A stretch of 64,000 nt of DNA, taken from positions 41,511 to 105,510 of the forward strand of contig NZ_LAYJ01000103.1 of assembly GCF_000981035.1 (NCBI RefSeq). Direction: 5' to 3'. This document shows, piece by piece, positions 27,524 to 36,756 of this stretch; positions within the stretch are counted from its first letter, which is position 1, and the number at the start of each line of letters is the position of its first letter. This DNA is from Christensenella hongkongensis. Lineage in GTDB: Bacteria; Bacillota; Clostridia; Christensenellales; Christensenellaceae. A model generated the notes under the pieces. That model searched no databases. It saw only the letters and a program-made list of their open reading frames with translations, and was not told where the DNA came from. The position numbers were made by a program, and so were the translations under genes.

Positions 27524-28600
27524 ATGGCAAAACGAATTGGTATCCTCACAAGCGGCGGAGACTGCCCGGGCCTTAACGCGGCGATCCGCGGCGTTGCCCG
27601 CGCTGCATACGAACGCATGGAGGGCGTAGAGATTATTGGCATTGCAAGCGGCTTTGCCGGGCTGATCAATGGTCAGTACCGCGCAATGGACAAAAGCGAA
27701 TTTTCGGGCATCCTGACGCTGGGCGGCACGATTCTTGGTTCGGTGCGCACCCCCTTTAAGGATATGCGGAAAATTGGCGCAGATAATGTGGACAAGGTTG
27801 CCAGTATGGTGCAAAACTACGAAAAAATGAAGCTCGACTGCTTATGCACGCTGGGCGGTAACGGTACGCACAAAACGGCGAACCTGCTTTCCGAGGAAGG
27901 GCTGAATGTGATTGGCCTGCCCAAAACGATTGATAACGACATCTGGGGTACAGACGTTACCTTTGGTTTTCACACCGCTGTTGACACCGCCACGGACGTT
28001 CTTGACAGAGTGCACACGACTGCGGCAAGCCATGGACGCGTAATGGTGGTTGAGCTGATGGGCAACAAGGCCGGCTGGCTTACAATTTACGCTGGTATCG
28101 CAGGCGGAGCGGACGTAGTGCTGATCCCTGAAATTCCGTATGACCGCGAAACTGTAATCGAGGCTGTAAAACGGCGTGCGGAAAAAGGCAAAGCATTTTC
28201 TATCGTGGCGATTGCCGAGGGCGCGATCCGCAATGACGAAACAGGCATGAAACGCAAGGAAATACGTGCCAAACGCGCGGAAGAAGGCTATCCTTCGATT
28301 TCCACGCGTCTCGCGCATGCAATCGAATCCATAACGGGAATCGAGACGCGCACCGTTGTCCCCGGACACGTTCAACGCGGCGGGAGCCCAAGCGCATACG
28401 ACAGGGTTCTTGCAACAAAATTTGGTATTCAGGCAGCTGATCTCATTTGCCAAAGCAAGTTTGGATATACGGTGGCAAAGAAAAACGGAAAGCTGACGCA
28501 AAACAAACTGGCGGACGTCGCCGGCAAAACAAAGCTGGTTACAAAGGACGACGACATTGTCCGCGCGGCTAAAAATATCGGGATATGCCTTGGCGAATAA
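27524..28600 (+). CDS. pfkA: 6-Phosphofructokinase (group III, atypical nucleotide site)
   Basis: Phosphorylates fructose 6-phosphate in glycolysis. The protein has 358 residues, longer than the 320-residue E. coli type. GGDCPGLNAAIRG opens the nucleotide fold and PKTIDNDIWGTD is the catalytic loop. The phosphoryl-donor motif reads GGNGT (111-115): Gly114 fits ATP use, Asn113 replaces the usual Asp of GGDGS, and Lys134 in PKTIDND is the residue seen in PPi-dependent and mixed-clade enzymes. ATP is therefore the likelier donor, but PPi use cannot be excluded. Confidence 0.9.
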   Translation: MAKRIGILTSGGDCPGLNAAIRGVARAAYERMEGVEIIGIASGFAGLINGQYRAMDKSEFSGILTLGGTILGSVRTPFKDMRKIGADNVDKVASMVQNYEKMKLDCLCTLGGNGTHKTANLLSEEGLNVIGLPKTIDNDIWGTDVTFGFHTAVDTATDVLDRVHTTAASHGRVMVVELMGNKAGWLTIYAGIAGGADVVLIPEIPYDRETVIEAVKRRAEKGKAFSIVAIAEGAIRNDETGMKRKEIRAKRAEEGYPSISTRLAHAIESITGIETRTVVPGHVQRGGSPSAYDRVLATKFGIQAADLICQSKFGYTVAKKNGKLTQNKLADVAGKTKLVTKDDDIVRAAKNIGICLGE

Positions 28601-28628
28601 AGAACTTTTGCTCATTGACATGTGAAAA

Positions 28629-28658
28629 GAACGGGCGCCACTTTGTGGCTGCCCGTTC
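28629..28658. terminator. Bidirectional terminator between pfk and the GGDEF gene
   Basis: GAACGGGCGCCA pairs with TGGC-T-GCCCGTTC around CTTTG, between convergent genes. CTTTATTT follows on the plus strand, and CTTTTCAC on the minus strand. Confidence 0.75.
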
Positions 28659-28683
28659 CTTTATTTCAGCCTATTTACAGGTA

Positions 28684-30345
28684 TCAGCCTTGTTCTTCGT
28701 CTTCCTTTCTTTTCAACGCCATTTTATTTTGATACATTGCACTGTCCGCCCGTTTGAAAACATCGGCGAAGGTCAGGTCCATATTCTCTTCATAAAGCGC
28801 GATTCCCCTTGCAATGTTAATTTCCCCGCCCGGTCTGGCGTTTGCGTTAAACTCCTCTACCGCACATTCAAACCGCTCCAATATTTCCGTATAATGCTCG
28901 TATTCATCATTTTCCAGAATTACTACAAACTCGTCCCCTCCCACGCGGTAGACAGGGCTTCGCTTAAACACTTTACAAATCAGCTTGCAGGCATCAATCA
29001 GCAGCATGTCTCCAAAATCATGACCGCAGGTATCGTTTACTGTTTTCAGGTTATTCAGGTCAAACACGATTACCGCAAATTCCGGCCTGCCTGTCCGCAT
29101 CTTTTCTTCCAGCGCATCCGCCGCATCCTGATATGCGGTTTTATTCCTGCAGCCTGTCAGGCCGTCCCTGTAGGCCAGTCCATTGATATAGCCGATGTAT
29201 TCCTGCAGATGGTTTACCGTTTGCTGGAAACTGTCCGCCAGCGTGCCCACCTCGTCCTTTGTCTGGTGGGAAAGCGTGACGGAAAGGTCTCCCTCCGCAA
29301 TTTGCCGGGCAGCGGCATTCAGCTCCTTGAGCGGTCTCACGATCCTGCGCGTCAGCAGCACAGTCAGAAGAACGGCCAGCGCGGAGATTGCTATGACTGC
29401 AACCGAAATTTGCAGAATCAGATCATTTTTCGCCTTATCTATCTCGGAAGCCGGAGCGGTGATTGCAAGTCTCATTCCATTTCTCAGGCTTTCCAGAGCC
29501 ATTTGCTTTTCTTCCCCGTTCCAGGTATAAGAAAACAAATAAGTGCTGTTTCCTCCATTTTTCAATTCTTCCGCAACCGGAATCAGGCTATTCTCCAGGC
29601 TGCCCATTGGCGTTCCCATTTCTATTGTTTTGTGATACATAACATTTGCTGATTCATCTGTCAAAAAGGCATAGCCGCTGTCATATACCTTTGTATCCTG
29701 AACAATATTTTTGATCACATCAAAATCAATATCCATACCAACCACGCCAATGGTGGTATTATTAGCATAAAGCGGTACAACATAAGAGATCATCTGGACA
29801 TTGATGTTTTTATTCATATAAGGCGCCATCCACGTTGCCTTTCCGCTTTTGACAGGAACATAATACCAGCCCACGTGCTCAATATCATCAGGATTATAGC
29901 TTGAAAAATCAGTAGGAGTCAGCTCCTGAAAGCTTCCGTCCAAAGCTGTTTTGCTCCAGAAAAGGCCGGAGGTGGATTCTGAAAAATCCGGATTATACCG
30001 AATATAAACCGCAAGCGCGCCCTCTGTGTTGTTCGCGGCGTTGACCGCGACGTTCTGGATGTATTCTGTATATTCATCGACATAAGATGAATCCGTTTTG
30101 AACCTGTCAACGTCTTCGAGCTCTTCCATGGAATAATTGGCGAGCGTATCTACCGACTGCTCGATACGAGAGAGAAGCGCATCGATATTCTGCGCCCGTT
30201 CATTGCACAGCAGGTTCATGATCTGCGCCGAATCGTTATCGACTACTTTTTGAGCGTTATAAATACCCGCCCCGCCAATTACCACCGACGAAAGCAGGAC
30301 GCATCCCAAAATCAAAACAACAAATTTTGTCTGGATCGATTTCAT
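28684..30345 (-). CDS. Cache-HAMP-GGDEF diguanylate cyclase
   Basis: A membrane enzyme predicted to make cyclic di-GMP in response to an external ligand. A transmembrane helix at about 8-28, an extracellular dCache-like sensor of roughly 250 residues (WYYVPVKSGKATWMAPY and GVVGMDIDFD are typical), a second helix near 300-320 and a HAMP segment lead to the GGDEF domain. The catalytic motif RVGGDEFVV is intact, so activity is expected. The inhibitory I-site RxxD is absent: RSPV stands in its place. It is a single gene, opposite pfk. Confidence 0.9.
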   Translation of the reverse strand: MKSIQTKFVVLILGCVLLSSVVIGGAGIYNAQKVVDNDSAQIMNLLCNERAQNIDALLSRIEQSVDTLANYSMEELEDVDRFKTDSSYVDEYTEYIQNVAVNAANNTEGALAVYIRYNPDFSESTSGLFWSKTALDGSFQELTPTDFSSYNPDDIEHVGWYYVPVKSGKATWMAPYMNKNINVQMISYVVPLYANNTTIGVVGMDIDFDVIKNIVQDTKVYDSGYAFLTDESANVMYHKTIEMGTPMGSLENSLIPVAEELKNGGNSTYLFSYTWNGEEKQMALESLRNGMRLAITAPASEIDKAKNDLILQISVAVIAISALAVLLTVLLTRRIVRPLKELNAAARQIAEGDLSVTLSHQTKDEVGTLADSFQQTVNHLQEYIGYINGLAYRDGLTGCRNKTAYQDAADALEEKMRTGRPEFAVIVFDLNNLKTVNDTCGHDFGDMLLIDACKLICKVFKRSPVYRVGGDEFVVILENDEYEHYTEILERFECAVEEFNANARPGGEINIARGIALYEENMDLTFADVFKRADSAMYQNKMALKRKEDEEQG

Positions 30346-30404
30346 GCACTATCCCCCTGTTTTGTTTTACTATAGCATTAAAACCGCAAATAGAGCGCAA
30401 ATAA

Positions 30405-30426
30405 AAAACCCCGAAAACGGGGTTTT
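30405..30426 (-). terminator. Terminator after the response-regulator gene
   Basis: AAAACCCCG and CGGGGTTTT form a perfect nine-base stem with an AAAA loop; on the minus strand TTAT follows the pairing T run. It lies about 18 bp past the stop. Confidence 0.85.
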
Positions 30427-30443
30427 GGTAAATTACTAATTTA

Positions 30444-31226
30444 TTATTCAAGAGCGCCCAGCGTCATCTCTGCCCAACTGTACTGCGCCATATATTCGCC
30501 GCGGTAAGCATTGACAGCCTCGGTATCCCTGCACAGGAAACGATACAGGTCACAGTCCACATTCCCACAATTAATGGCAAAGCTGTTGCGGCTTTTTACC
30601 AGAATGTCCTTTGCGCCAAGTTCTGTAAGGCGCCGTGTGAGATCCGCTATCAGAGTACGCAGATGGCTGCGGACAGAAACAGTATCCGGTTTATTTTCCC
30701 ACAGCACAGCGCAAAGTTCGCCCGTGTTTGCCGAAGCTCCGCGCCTGTCTATGAGATAGGCAAGCAGCTCTTTTGTCTTTGCATGCGAGAAGCGCAACGG
30801 TACTCCATCCACAAAAACCTCAAAATTACCAAAGGTCTGCACACGTATCCTACCGTGTTCATTGGGAGGAAGCGCCTTTAATTCGTCAAGCTCCTCGCGC
30901 ATCCGTTCTTTGGAAACCGGCTTGAGCAGGTAGCCTTTTGCATGAACGGAATATGCCTCCAGCGCATATTGCGGATAGCCGGTCACAAAAATTATTTTTG
31001 TGCCGCACGAAAGCTCGCGGATTTTTTTTGCAAGCTCCAGACCATTCATGCCAAATATCTCAATGTCAAGAAACGCCACGTCCGGACGCAAGCCGCCAGC
31101 TATTGCGCCCAGCGCTTCCGACGGTTTTTGAAATCCACATACTTCACAATCCGGCTCCGCCTCTTTTATTGTTTTTACCAGCAGGCCAAGTACCAGCGGT
31201 TCATCATCTACGGCAATCGCTTTCAT
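30444..31226 (-). CDS. Response regulator with BTAD/SARP-like winged-helix output
   Basis: A 260-residue regulator. The receiver domain (1-120) has DDEP at 7-10, the phospho-acceptor Asp in VAFLDIEIFGMNG and KP near 102. The second half (about 125-260) reads IRVQTFGNFEVFVDG and later VRSHLRTLIADLTRRL, which resembles the winged-helix domain found in SARP-type and Clostridial response regulators. AAAGGAG precedes the ATG. The ATG overlaps the TGA of a truncated histidine-kinase frame by four bases (ATGA), so the regulator seems to have lost its partner. Confidence 0.8.
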   Translation of the reverse strand: MKAIAVDDEPLVLGLLVKTIKEAEPDCEVCGFQKPSEALGAIAGGLRPDVAFLDIEIFGMNGLELAKKIRELSCGTKIIFVTGYPQYALEAYSVHAKGYLLKPVSKERMREELDELKALPPNEHGRIRVQTFGNFEVFVDGVPLRFSHAKTKELLAYLIDRRGASANTGELCAVLWENKPDTVSVRSHLRTLIADLTRRLTELGAKDILVKSRNSFAINCGNVDCDLYRFLCRDTEAVNAYRGEYMAQYSWAEMTLGALE

Positions 31227-31342
31227 CGTTCAGGCTCCTTTGGAATCGTAATAATAACCGTTGTCCCTTTACCAATGCAGCTGTGGCCTCCTACGGAAAA
31301 TACCGCTGTAAAGCTGTAAAAAGGATACCTTTTGAGTCCAGT
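31223..31342 (-). pseudogene. C-terminal remnant of a sensor histidine kinase
   Basis: A 39-codon frame ends with SCIGKGTTVIITIP, the closing strand of a histidine-kinase ATPase domain, then KEPER and TGA. The TGA overlaps the regulator's ATG as ATGA, the usual coupling of a kinase and regulator gene pair. Upstream the frame is closed by a stop, and nothing kinase-like is visible up to the aguC terminator. The short length makes the homology tentative. Confidence 0.5.
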
Positions 31343-31520
31343 TCAAATATTATACAAATATTGGTAAGATTGCAATTCATTTTTACGGAATTTGCAAAAT
31401 TTCATTTAGTCCATATGATTTTTGAAGGCTTATTGACTGCGGCACACGCATTCCGGCTTTTCTGCATAGAAACCGCCTATACAAATCCCGGGTTCTGAAA
31501 TTCCTGCACCCATGCCACGC
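31343..31520 (-). other. Spacer between the aguC terminator and the kinase remnant
   Basis: AT-rich sequence without a convincing gene. A TATAAT on the minus strand at 31349-31354 could be a new promoter serving the orphan regulator; its best -35 match is only 15 bp away. Confidence 0.35.
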
Positions 31521-31544
31521 AAAAGGACCGGCAAATGCCGGTCC
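31521..31544 (-). terminator. Terminator of the agmatine operon
   Basis: GGACCGGC pairs with GCCGGTCC, followed on the minus strand by TTTTGCG, about 45 bp past the carbamate kinase stop. Confidence 0.78.
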
Positions 31545-31588
31545 CTCCACTTTGAGGTATCCTTGATGGTTCAATCGCCGTTCCCCAT

Positions 31589-32521
31589 TTATTGCTCGAT
31601 TAATGTTCCGCTCTTCCCCTCCAATGCAAGAGGCGCTTTTTCGAGCGAGCCTATCACGGCCTTCCTGCCCGGAAGGCTTTTTGCAAACTCGCACGCCGCC
31701 TGCACCTTGGGCAGCATGCTGCCCGGCGCAAACTGTTGCTGTGCGATAAATTCCTGCGCCTCGTCGGGCGTCATATGTTCAATTTCCTGCTGGTTCGGTT
31801 TCCCAAAATTGATAAACACACGATCCACCGCCGTCAGGATAAACAGGTATTCCGCATGGACCAGCTCCGCGAGCTTTTCCGCCGCAAAGTCCTTATCCAC
31901 CACAGCCGCAACGCCATGATAACCGGTCTCTGTCTTGATAACGGGAATCCCGCCGCCACCGCCGGCAATGATCACTTCTTTATCGCTGATGAGCGCATCA
32001 AGCGTCATATGCTCGTAAATGCTGACGGGCTTTGGCGAAGCCACCACACGCCGCCATCCCCGTCCGGAATCTTCAACGTATTTGCATCCTGTTTCCGCCA
32101 TCAGTTTTTTCGCCGTCTCTTCGTCATAGAAGCCGCCGATTGGCTTGGTTGGGTTGGAAAAGGCCGGATCGTCCTCATCCACAATGACCTGTGTGAGCAT
32201 TGTGATTACAGGCGTATCGTTACACCCCTGCGCTACAAGCTCCGCATCTATCGCCTGCTGCAGATGGTATCCAATATATCCCTGACTCATCGCCGTACAT
32301 TCCGCAAGCGGCATTAATGGCGTATATCCGCCTTCGTACCCTTTTTCAAACGCAAGATTGATCATGCCTACCTGCGGGCCGTTTCCGTGGCAAACGATTA
32401 CGTCGTTGCCCGCTAAAATCAGGGGAACAATCGCCTTTGCCGCATATCTCACTTTTTCTATCTGCTCCTCGGGGTTATTGCCAAGCGCATTCCCTCCAAG
32501 CGCAATTACCATTCTGCTCAT
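31589..32521 (-). CDS. aguC: Carbamate kinase of the agmatine deiminase pathway
   Basis: Transfers phosphate from carbamoyl phosphate to ADP, giving ATP, CO2 and ammonia. It is 310 residues long and begins MSRMVIALGGNALG, the family N-terminus. CHGNGPQVG and AGGGGGIPV line the active site. ATG 32521 has AGGG eight bases upstream; a 19-codon longer reading has no ribosome site. It is the last gene of aguB-aguD-aguA-aguC, where it harvests the ATP of agmatine breakdown. It equals arcC by family; the aguC name rests on context. Confidence 0.93.
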   Translation of the reverse strand: MSRMVIALGGNALGNNPEEQIEKVRYAAKAIVPLILAGNDVIVCHGNGPQVGMINLAFEKGYEGGYTPLMPLAECTAMSQGYIGYHLQQAIDAELVAQGCNDTPVITMLTQVIVDEDDPAFSNPTKPIGGFYDEETAKKLMAETGCKYVEDSGRGWRRVVASPKPVSIYEHMTLDALISDKEVIIAGGGGGIPVIKTETGYHGVAAVVDKDFAAEKLAELVHAEYLFILTAVDRVFINFGKPNQQEIEHMTPDEAQEFIAQQQFAPGSMLPKVQAACEFAKSLPGRKAVIGSLEKAPLALEGKSGTLIEQ

Positions 32522-32732
32522 CGTATTTTCCCTGCCTTTTCGGTATTTTGGGAGTATTCTAACCGTAAAACGAATCAAACATCCGTTCCTTTTATCCTGT
32601 TTTATAACAATTTGCCAAAAGATTGGTTACAGGCTTTTGGTATAAATTATATATGCAAGCGGTTTATGAAACGTTTCGCATTACCTGCATTATGTGAAAC
32701 CGCTGTAAACCGGTGCGTTCCGGCACAACTCC

Positions 32733-32751
32733 GGGGCGGCAGAGCCGCCCC
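32733..32751 (-). repeat. GC hairpin between aguA and aguC
   Basis: GGGGCGGC AGA GCCGCCCC forms a perfect eight-base stem 27 bp past the aguA stop. On the minus strand GGAGTTG follows, so it is not a standard terminator. It resembles the hairpins at 33920 and 35502. Confidence 0.7.
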
Positions 32752-32777
32752 ATGTGCCTTTTAAGTAGATGAATGTC

Positions 32778-33881
32778 TTATCTTTTCCCTGAGGGTTGTT
32801 GCTGCGTAATACAGTGGATGTTTCCGCCGCCAAGCAGGATTTCCCGCGCGGGGATCTGGACGATCTCCCTGTCCGGGAAGCATTCCTTAAGCGTCTGTAC
32901 CGCTTTTTCATCGTTCGGATCGCCAAAACCCGGAACCGCGATTCCGCCGTTTGCAATATAGAAGTTGACATAGGAAGCCGCAAGCCTGTCGCCTTCCTCA
33001 CGAGGGAGCGTACCATCTACCGCATCAACGCCTTCGGATTCCTCTTTTGTGATCGTCACAGGGGAAGGAACATACATCTTTACGATTTCAATCTTCCTGC
33101 CCTTTGCATCCGTCGTATTTTGGAGGATATCATAATTCTCTTTGGAGATCGCATACTGCGGATCGTTTTCGTCGTCCGTCCATGCGAGCAACACCTTACC
33201 CGGCTTCACAAAACAGCAGATATTATCGACATGGCCGTTGGTCTCGTCAAGATAGATACCGTTTTTCAGCCAGATTACCTTATCAGCCCCAAGGTAATCG
33301 CACAAAACCTGCGTAATCTCTTCTTTTGAAAGCTGCGGGTTCCTGCCTTCGGAAAGCAGGCATTCCTCGGTCACCATGACCGTGCCTTCGCCATCCGAGT
33401 GGATGCTGCCGCCTTCCAGGACAAAATCATCCAGGCGGTATCTGCCCTTATATTCCATATCGCACATTTTGCGCGCGACCTCGTCGTCCAGATTCCACGG
33501 GAAGTACAGGCCGTCAACAAGGCCTCCCCACGCATTGAACGTCCAATCTACGCCGCGCACCTCGCCTGTCTTGTCGTTTACGACAAATGTTGCGCCGCAA
33601 TCGCGAATCCAGGAATCGTCGTTCGAGAGTTCCACAACGCGGATATCCTCAGGGAGCATTCCCCTTGCATTCTCGTATTGGTCTTCGTTCACGCCAACTG
33701 TAACAGGCTCAAATTTATTAATGGCCTTTGCAACCTCGACGAACACCTTTTGCGCGGGCTTTCCGCCCAGCCTCCAGTTATCAGGCCTCTGCGGCCACAG
33801 AATCCAGCAACCGTCGTGATGCTCAAATTCTCCCGGCATCCGGAAGCCGTCCGCCTTTGGTTTTGAAGTATAATTTTTCAT
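32778..33881 (-). CDS. aguA: Agmatine deiminase
   Basis: Hydrolyses agmatine to N-carbamoylputrescine and ammonia in the cytoplasm. It has 367 residues and the fold of the guanidino-group modifying enzymes. Catalytic elements are DDSWIRDCG, the His of NGHVDN, and the nucleophilic Cys near the end in [17 protein letters not shown] three codons upstream is only two bases from the AAAGG site, so I chose ATG 33881. It is the third gene of the agmatine operon. Confidence 0.96.
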   Translation of the reverse strand: MKNYTSKPKADGFRMPGEFEHHDGCWILWPQRPDNWRLGGKPAQKVFVEVAKAINKFEPVTVGVNEDQYENARGMLPEDIRVVELSNDDSWIRDCGATFVVNDKTGEVRGVDWTFNAWGGLVDGLYFPWNLDDEVARKMCDMEYKGRYRLDDFVLEGGSIHSDGEGTVMVTEECLLSEGRNPQLSKEEITQVLCDYLGADKVIWLKNGIYLDETNGHVDNICCFVKPGKVLLAWTDDENDPQYAISKENYDILQNTTDAKGRKIEIVKMYVPSPVTITKEESEGVDAVDGTLPREEGDRLAASYVNFYIANGGIAVPGFGDPNDEKAVQTLKECFPDREIVQIPAREILLGGGNIHCITQQQPSGKR

Positions 33882-33919
33882 ATTAAACACTACCTTTCAC
33901 TTTCAATATCCTTATTTCC

Positions 33920-33937
33920 GGCGGCGTTAAGGCCGCC
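33920..33937 (-). repeat. GC hairpin between aguD and aguA
   Basis: GGCGGC GTTAAG GCCGCC forms a six-base stem only 5 bp past the aguD stop, within a 61-bp spacer. There is no T tract on the minus strand. Confidence 0.62.
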
Positions 33938-33942
33938 ATAAG

Positions 33943-35334
33943 TTACTCTTTTTGCTTAACCGCATCCGGCGGCGCTTTCCTTGTGGTAACCGCGGCAATG
34001 ATTTCGCCAAGCACCACAGAAATCACCACGCCGATGATCAGCACTACATCCGGCTCCAGCATTCCCGTATCCGCATTGTAAGGGAACAGCAGGAATATGA
34101 TCGCCAGAATCAGCAGCGCGAACGGCACCCATGTCATAAGGCCGATCATGCCTTTTTTGCCCGGTACTTTATAGGGGCGCTCCCTGTCCGGATCGGTCTT
34201 ACGCAGCTTTTGGAAGGCCGGGAACAGGAAAATGTAGGATGCGAGCAGCGTTACTACGTTAAGGGCAAACAATGTCCAGAAGGAATCGACTGCGTCCGGG
34301 TTTACCTGCCCGAGAATCGCAGCGATCACCACAATGACCGTTGCCACCACTCCATTGATAATGTTGGCGCTCGACGGCACCTCGTCCTTGTTTTCTTTTT
34401 CGAATACCTTGGGCATTGCATGATCGCGCGCCGCATACATTGCGACATAGTTGACGCCAAACGACCACGAAGAAAGGTTTGCAATAAGTGAAAACATAAA
34501 CAGAATGCCGATAATCACAAGGAAGATGCCCGGTGCGCTTGCCAGCAATATACCTGCCGCATCCATAAATCCACTGTCTACGGAAAGCTCGTTATATGGA
34601 ATCGCAGCGCTCACGCCGAATGCGCCAAATAAGTAGAATATCGCAATCAGGATACCGCCGACAACAATCGCCTTTGGAATTTCCTTCTTTGGATTTTGCA
34701 TGTCGCCTGCAAACGTCGTAACGACCTCAAAGCCCATAAAGTTAAACAGGATGATCGATATAAACGAAATACCCATCAGGGGCGAGATGTCAGCGAGCGA
34801 GCCTGAATTTGCAAAGCCGTTTACAACCGCGCCGTAAATACCCAGTACGCCCATCGCCACGATCAATATTACTTTGACGATCGTTCCAATGTTGATAAGC
34901 CATTTGCTTTGGCTCACCCGATAATTGCTGATTAATATAACAACCCAGATAAATACGAGCTGTATGACGAGAGTTACGATCCAGTTGATCTCCGCGCCTG
35001 TAACCGCCATCAGGATATCTGTGAACAAAACCGCCAACGACGCCATCCACAGCGGAAAATTAACCCAATAGTACCACGCGACGCGCGATCCGTTCTTACG
35101 TCCGAATGCACGCTTTACCCAATCGTAAAGTCCGCCCTCATCGTCGTAGGTTGTTCCGAGCTCTGCGGAAATCATTCCGTACGGCAGGAAAAAAGCAATG
35201 AGCATGATTGCCCACCAAATGTACTGCCATGGACCGATTGCCGCCGCAGGCGCTACCGCTTCCACAACAAGCACGATACATACCGCCGCGAGGACAGCGT
35301 CAAACAATTTGAATTTCTTCTTTGTAGCCATCAT
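33943..35334 (-). CDS. aguD: Agmatine/putrescine antiporter (APC family)
   Basis: A 463-residue amino-acid/polyamine antiporter with about 12 membrane helices. It probably exchanges external agmatine for internal putrescine, by position in the operon. The N-terminus has the APC helix-1 region (AVAPAAAIGPWQYIWW) and the GGLYDWVKRAFG loop. Two tandem ATGs are possible starts; the first is eight bases from GGAGG. It lies between aguB and aguA. The substrate assignment rests on context, since APC sequence alone is weakly predictive. Confidence 0.88.
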   Translation of the reverse strand: MMATKKKFKLFDAVLAAVCIVLVVEAVAPAAAIGPWQYIWWAIMLIAFFLPYGMISAELGTTYDDEGGLYDWVKRAFGRKNGSRVAWYYWVNFPLWMASLAVLFTDILMAVTGAEINWIVTLVIQLVFIWVVILISNYRVSQSKWLINIGTIVKVILIVAMGVLGIYGAVVNGFANSGSLADISPLMGISFISIILFNFMGFEVVTTFAGDMQNPKKEIPKAIVVGGILIAIFYLFGAFGVSAAIPYNELSVDSGFMDAAGILLASAPGIFLVIIGILFMFSLIANLSSWSFGVNYVAMYAARDHAMPKVFEKENKDEVPSSANIINGVVATVIVVIAAILGQVNPDAVDSFWTLFALNVVTLLASYIFLFPAFQKLRKTDPDRERPYKVPGKKGMIGLMTWVPFALLILAIIFLLFPYNADTGMLEPDVVLIIGVVISVVLGEIIAAVTTRKAPPDAVKQKE

Positions 35335-35501
35335 CTACCATTCCTCCTTCTCAGTTGCACATGCTTTGCCTTCGCTGCTATCCCTCGAAAGGGATGGTTT
35401 CAACGGGGAACAAAGCCTTTGCGCGTAATTATATTACCTTATTATTCCACACTTCCGCCCTCGTTATGCACCGACGGAAGCATCGGTATCAATATTTTTT
35501 T

Positions 35502-35520
35502 GGGGGCGGAAACCGCCCCC
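35502..35520 (-). repeat. GC hairpin between aguB and aguD
   Basis: GGGGGCGG AAA CCGCCCCC is a perfect eight-base stem 13 bp past the aguB stop. On the minus strand it is followed by seven A, not T, so it is unlikely to be a terminator in the operon's direction. Confidence 0.7.
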
Positions 35521-35533
35521 GCAGAAGTCAGGT

Positions 35534-36556
35534 TCAGATTAGCTTGATTTCTTTCATGTACGCTTCCAGTCCGGCCTTGGAAGCATCACGCGCTACCATA
35601 TCGACTGGTTTTTCCGGATACATAAAGTACACGAGAAGCGCGCGCATCGCTGTCAGGCGATTTTCCGCTTCGTCGATAACGATGGAATACGGCGCGTCGA
35701 TTACTTCGTCCGTTACTTCCTCGCCGCGCGATGCGGGCAGGCAGTGCATGAATTTTACCTCAGGAGAAGCCTTTGCGATCATTGCCGCATCCACCTGGTA
35801 TTTTGGATAGAAAATACGCATGCGTTCTTCCTTGGAAAGCTCCGCTTCATACAGTCCATACCAAACATCCGTATAAATAAAGTCAGCATCCTTGATGGCC
35901 TCGTCCTCATCTTCCGTGATCAGGAAGCTGCCGCCTGAAACCTTGCAGTTTTCTTCCGCGATTTTCTGGAAATTTTCCTTGAGCTGAAAACCCTTCGGCC
36001 CAAACTGCACAAAGTTCATGCCAAGCTTTGTGGTAAGCATCATAAGCGAGGCGCAAACCTGCGTCGCGTCGCCCACGAATACAACCTTGCAATCCTCCAT
36101 CTTCTTGCCCTTTGGAAGATGCTCTTTCATGGTGATTGCATCGCCCATTTCCTGCGTGGGATGGTTATAGTCGCTCATTCCGTTGATGACCGGAATAGAG
36201 GCTGCTCTGCCCATCTCAACAACCGTGCCGTGACGCTCTACGCGCGCCATCAGAATATCGACCAGCCTTGAAAGCACCTTTACCGTATCGCTCACGGATT
36301 CATGCTTGCCCATTTGTATCTGGCCCGGCGCGAGGTATTGTGCGTGCCCGCCCATCTGCGCCATTGCAGTTTCAAAGGAAACCCTTGTGCGCGTGGACGA
36401 CTGCTCAAAAATCATACCCAGCACCTTATTTTTCATAAGCTGTGGATAATATCCCAATTTGATACATTTTTTGATTGCTATTCCGAGGTCAATCATCTCA
36501 ACGAGTTCTTTCTTTGTAAAATCTGTAGTGTCAATAAAATCTTTGATACGAGCCAT
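35534..36556 (-). CDS. aguB: Putrescine carbamoyltransferase
   Basis: Phosphorolyses N-carbamoylputrescine to putrescine and carbamoyl phosphate. The protein has 340 residues. The carbamoyl-phosphate loop SSTRTR lies near 53-58 and HPTQ follows in the middle. [17 protein letters not shown] and the extra C-terminal helix (about 310-340) fit putrescine rather than ornithine transferases; in the paralogous argF of this window the equivalent segment is HCLPAHREEEIT. AAGGAGG precedes the ATG. It is the first gene of the agmatine operon. Confidence 0.93.
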   Translation of the reverse strand: MARIKDFIDTTDFTKKELVEMIDLGIAIKKCIKLGYYPQLMKNKVLGMIFEQSSTRTRVSFETAMAQMGGHAQYLAPGQIQMGKHESVSDTVKVLSRLVDILMARVERHGTVVEMGRAASIPVINGMSDYNHPTQEMGDAITMKEHLPKGKKMEDCKVVFVGDATQVCASLMMLTTKLGMNFVQFGPKGFQLKENFQKIAEENCKVSGGSFLITEDEDEAIKDADFIYTDVWYGLYEAELSKEERMRIFYPKYQVDAAMIAKASPEVKFMHCLPASRGEEVTDEVIDAPYSIVIDEAENRLTAMRALLVYFMYPEKPVDMVARDASKAGLEAYMKEIKLI

Positions 36557-36756
36557 AACGGCGTCCTCCTTAGAATTTGGATTAATATAACACCGAAAAA
36601 AATTCGGTAAAAAGACATTTTGTTACTTTGTCGATGAAATGTGTTCCTCTGTTAGCTTCATCTTAATGAAAATCGTCCTTCAAGTCCATAGCTCCACAAG
36701 CTTTTGTAATAATCATAACGCATTTGACAGTTTGTTTCGTTCATGTGTACAAAATA
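36557..36756. other. Spacer upstream of aguB
   Basis: A 200-bp AT-rich region that must contain the aguB promoter. A small dyad ACCGAA/TTCGGT flanks a T run next to a TTATATTAAT stretch near 36580-36610. I see no clear -35/-10 pair and no gene. Confidence 0.3.

Noticed and set aside
28585..29652. 355-codon plus-strand frame after pfk
   Set aside because: It overlaps the terminator and runs antisense to the GGDEF gene.
31383..31694. 103-codon minus-strand frame next to aguC
   Set aside because: It crosses the aguC 3' end and the operon terminator in another frame and has no family features.
35502..35520. Reading the aguB-aguD hairpin as a terminator
   Set aside because: On the operon's strand the stem is followed by A residues; the T run precedes it on the opposite strand, so it does not fit an intrinsic terminator either way.
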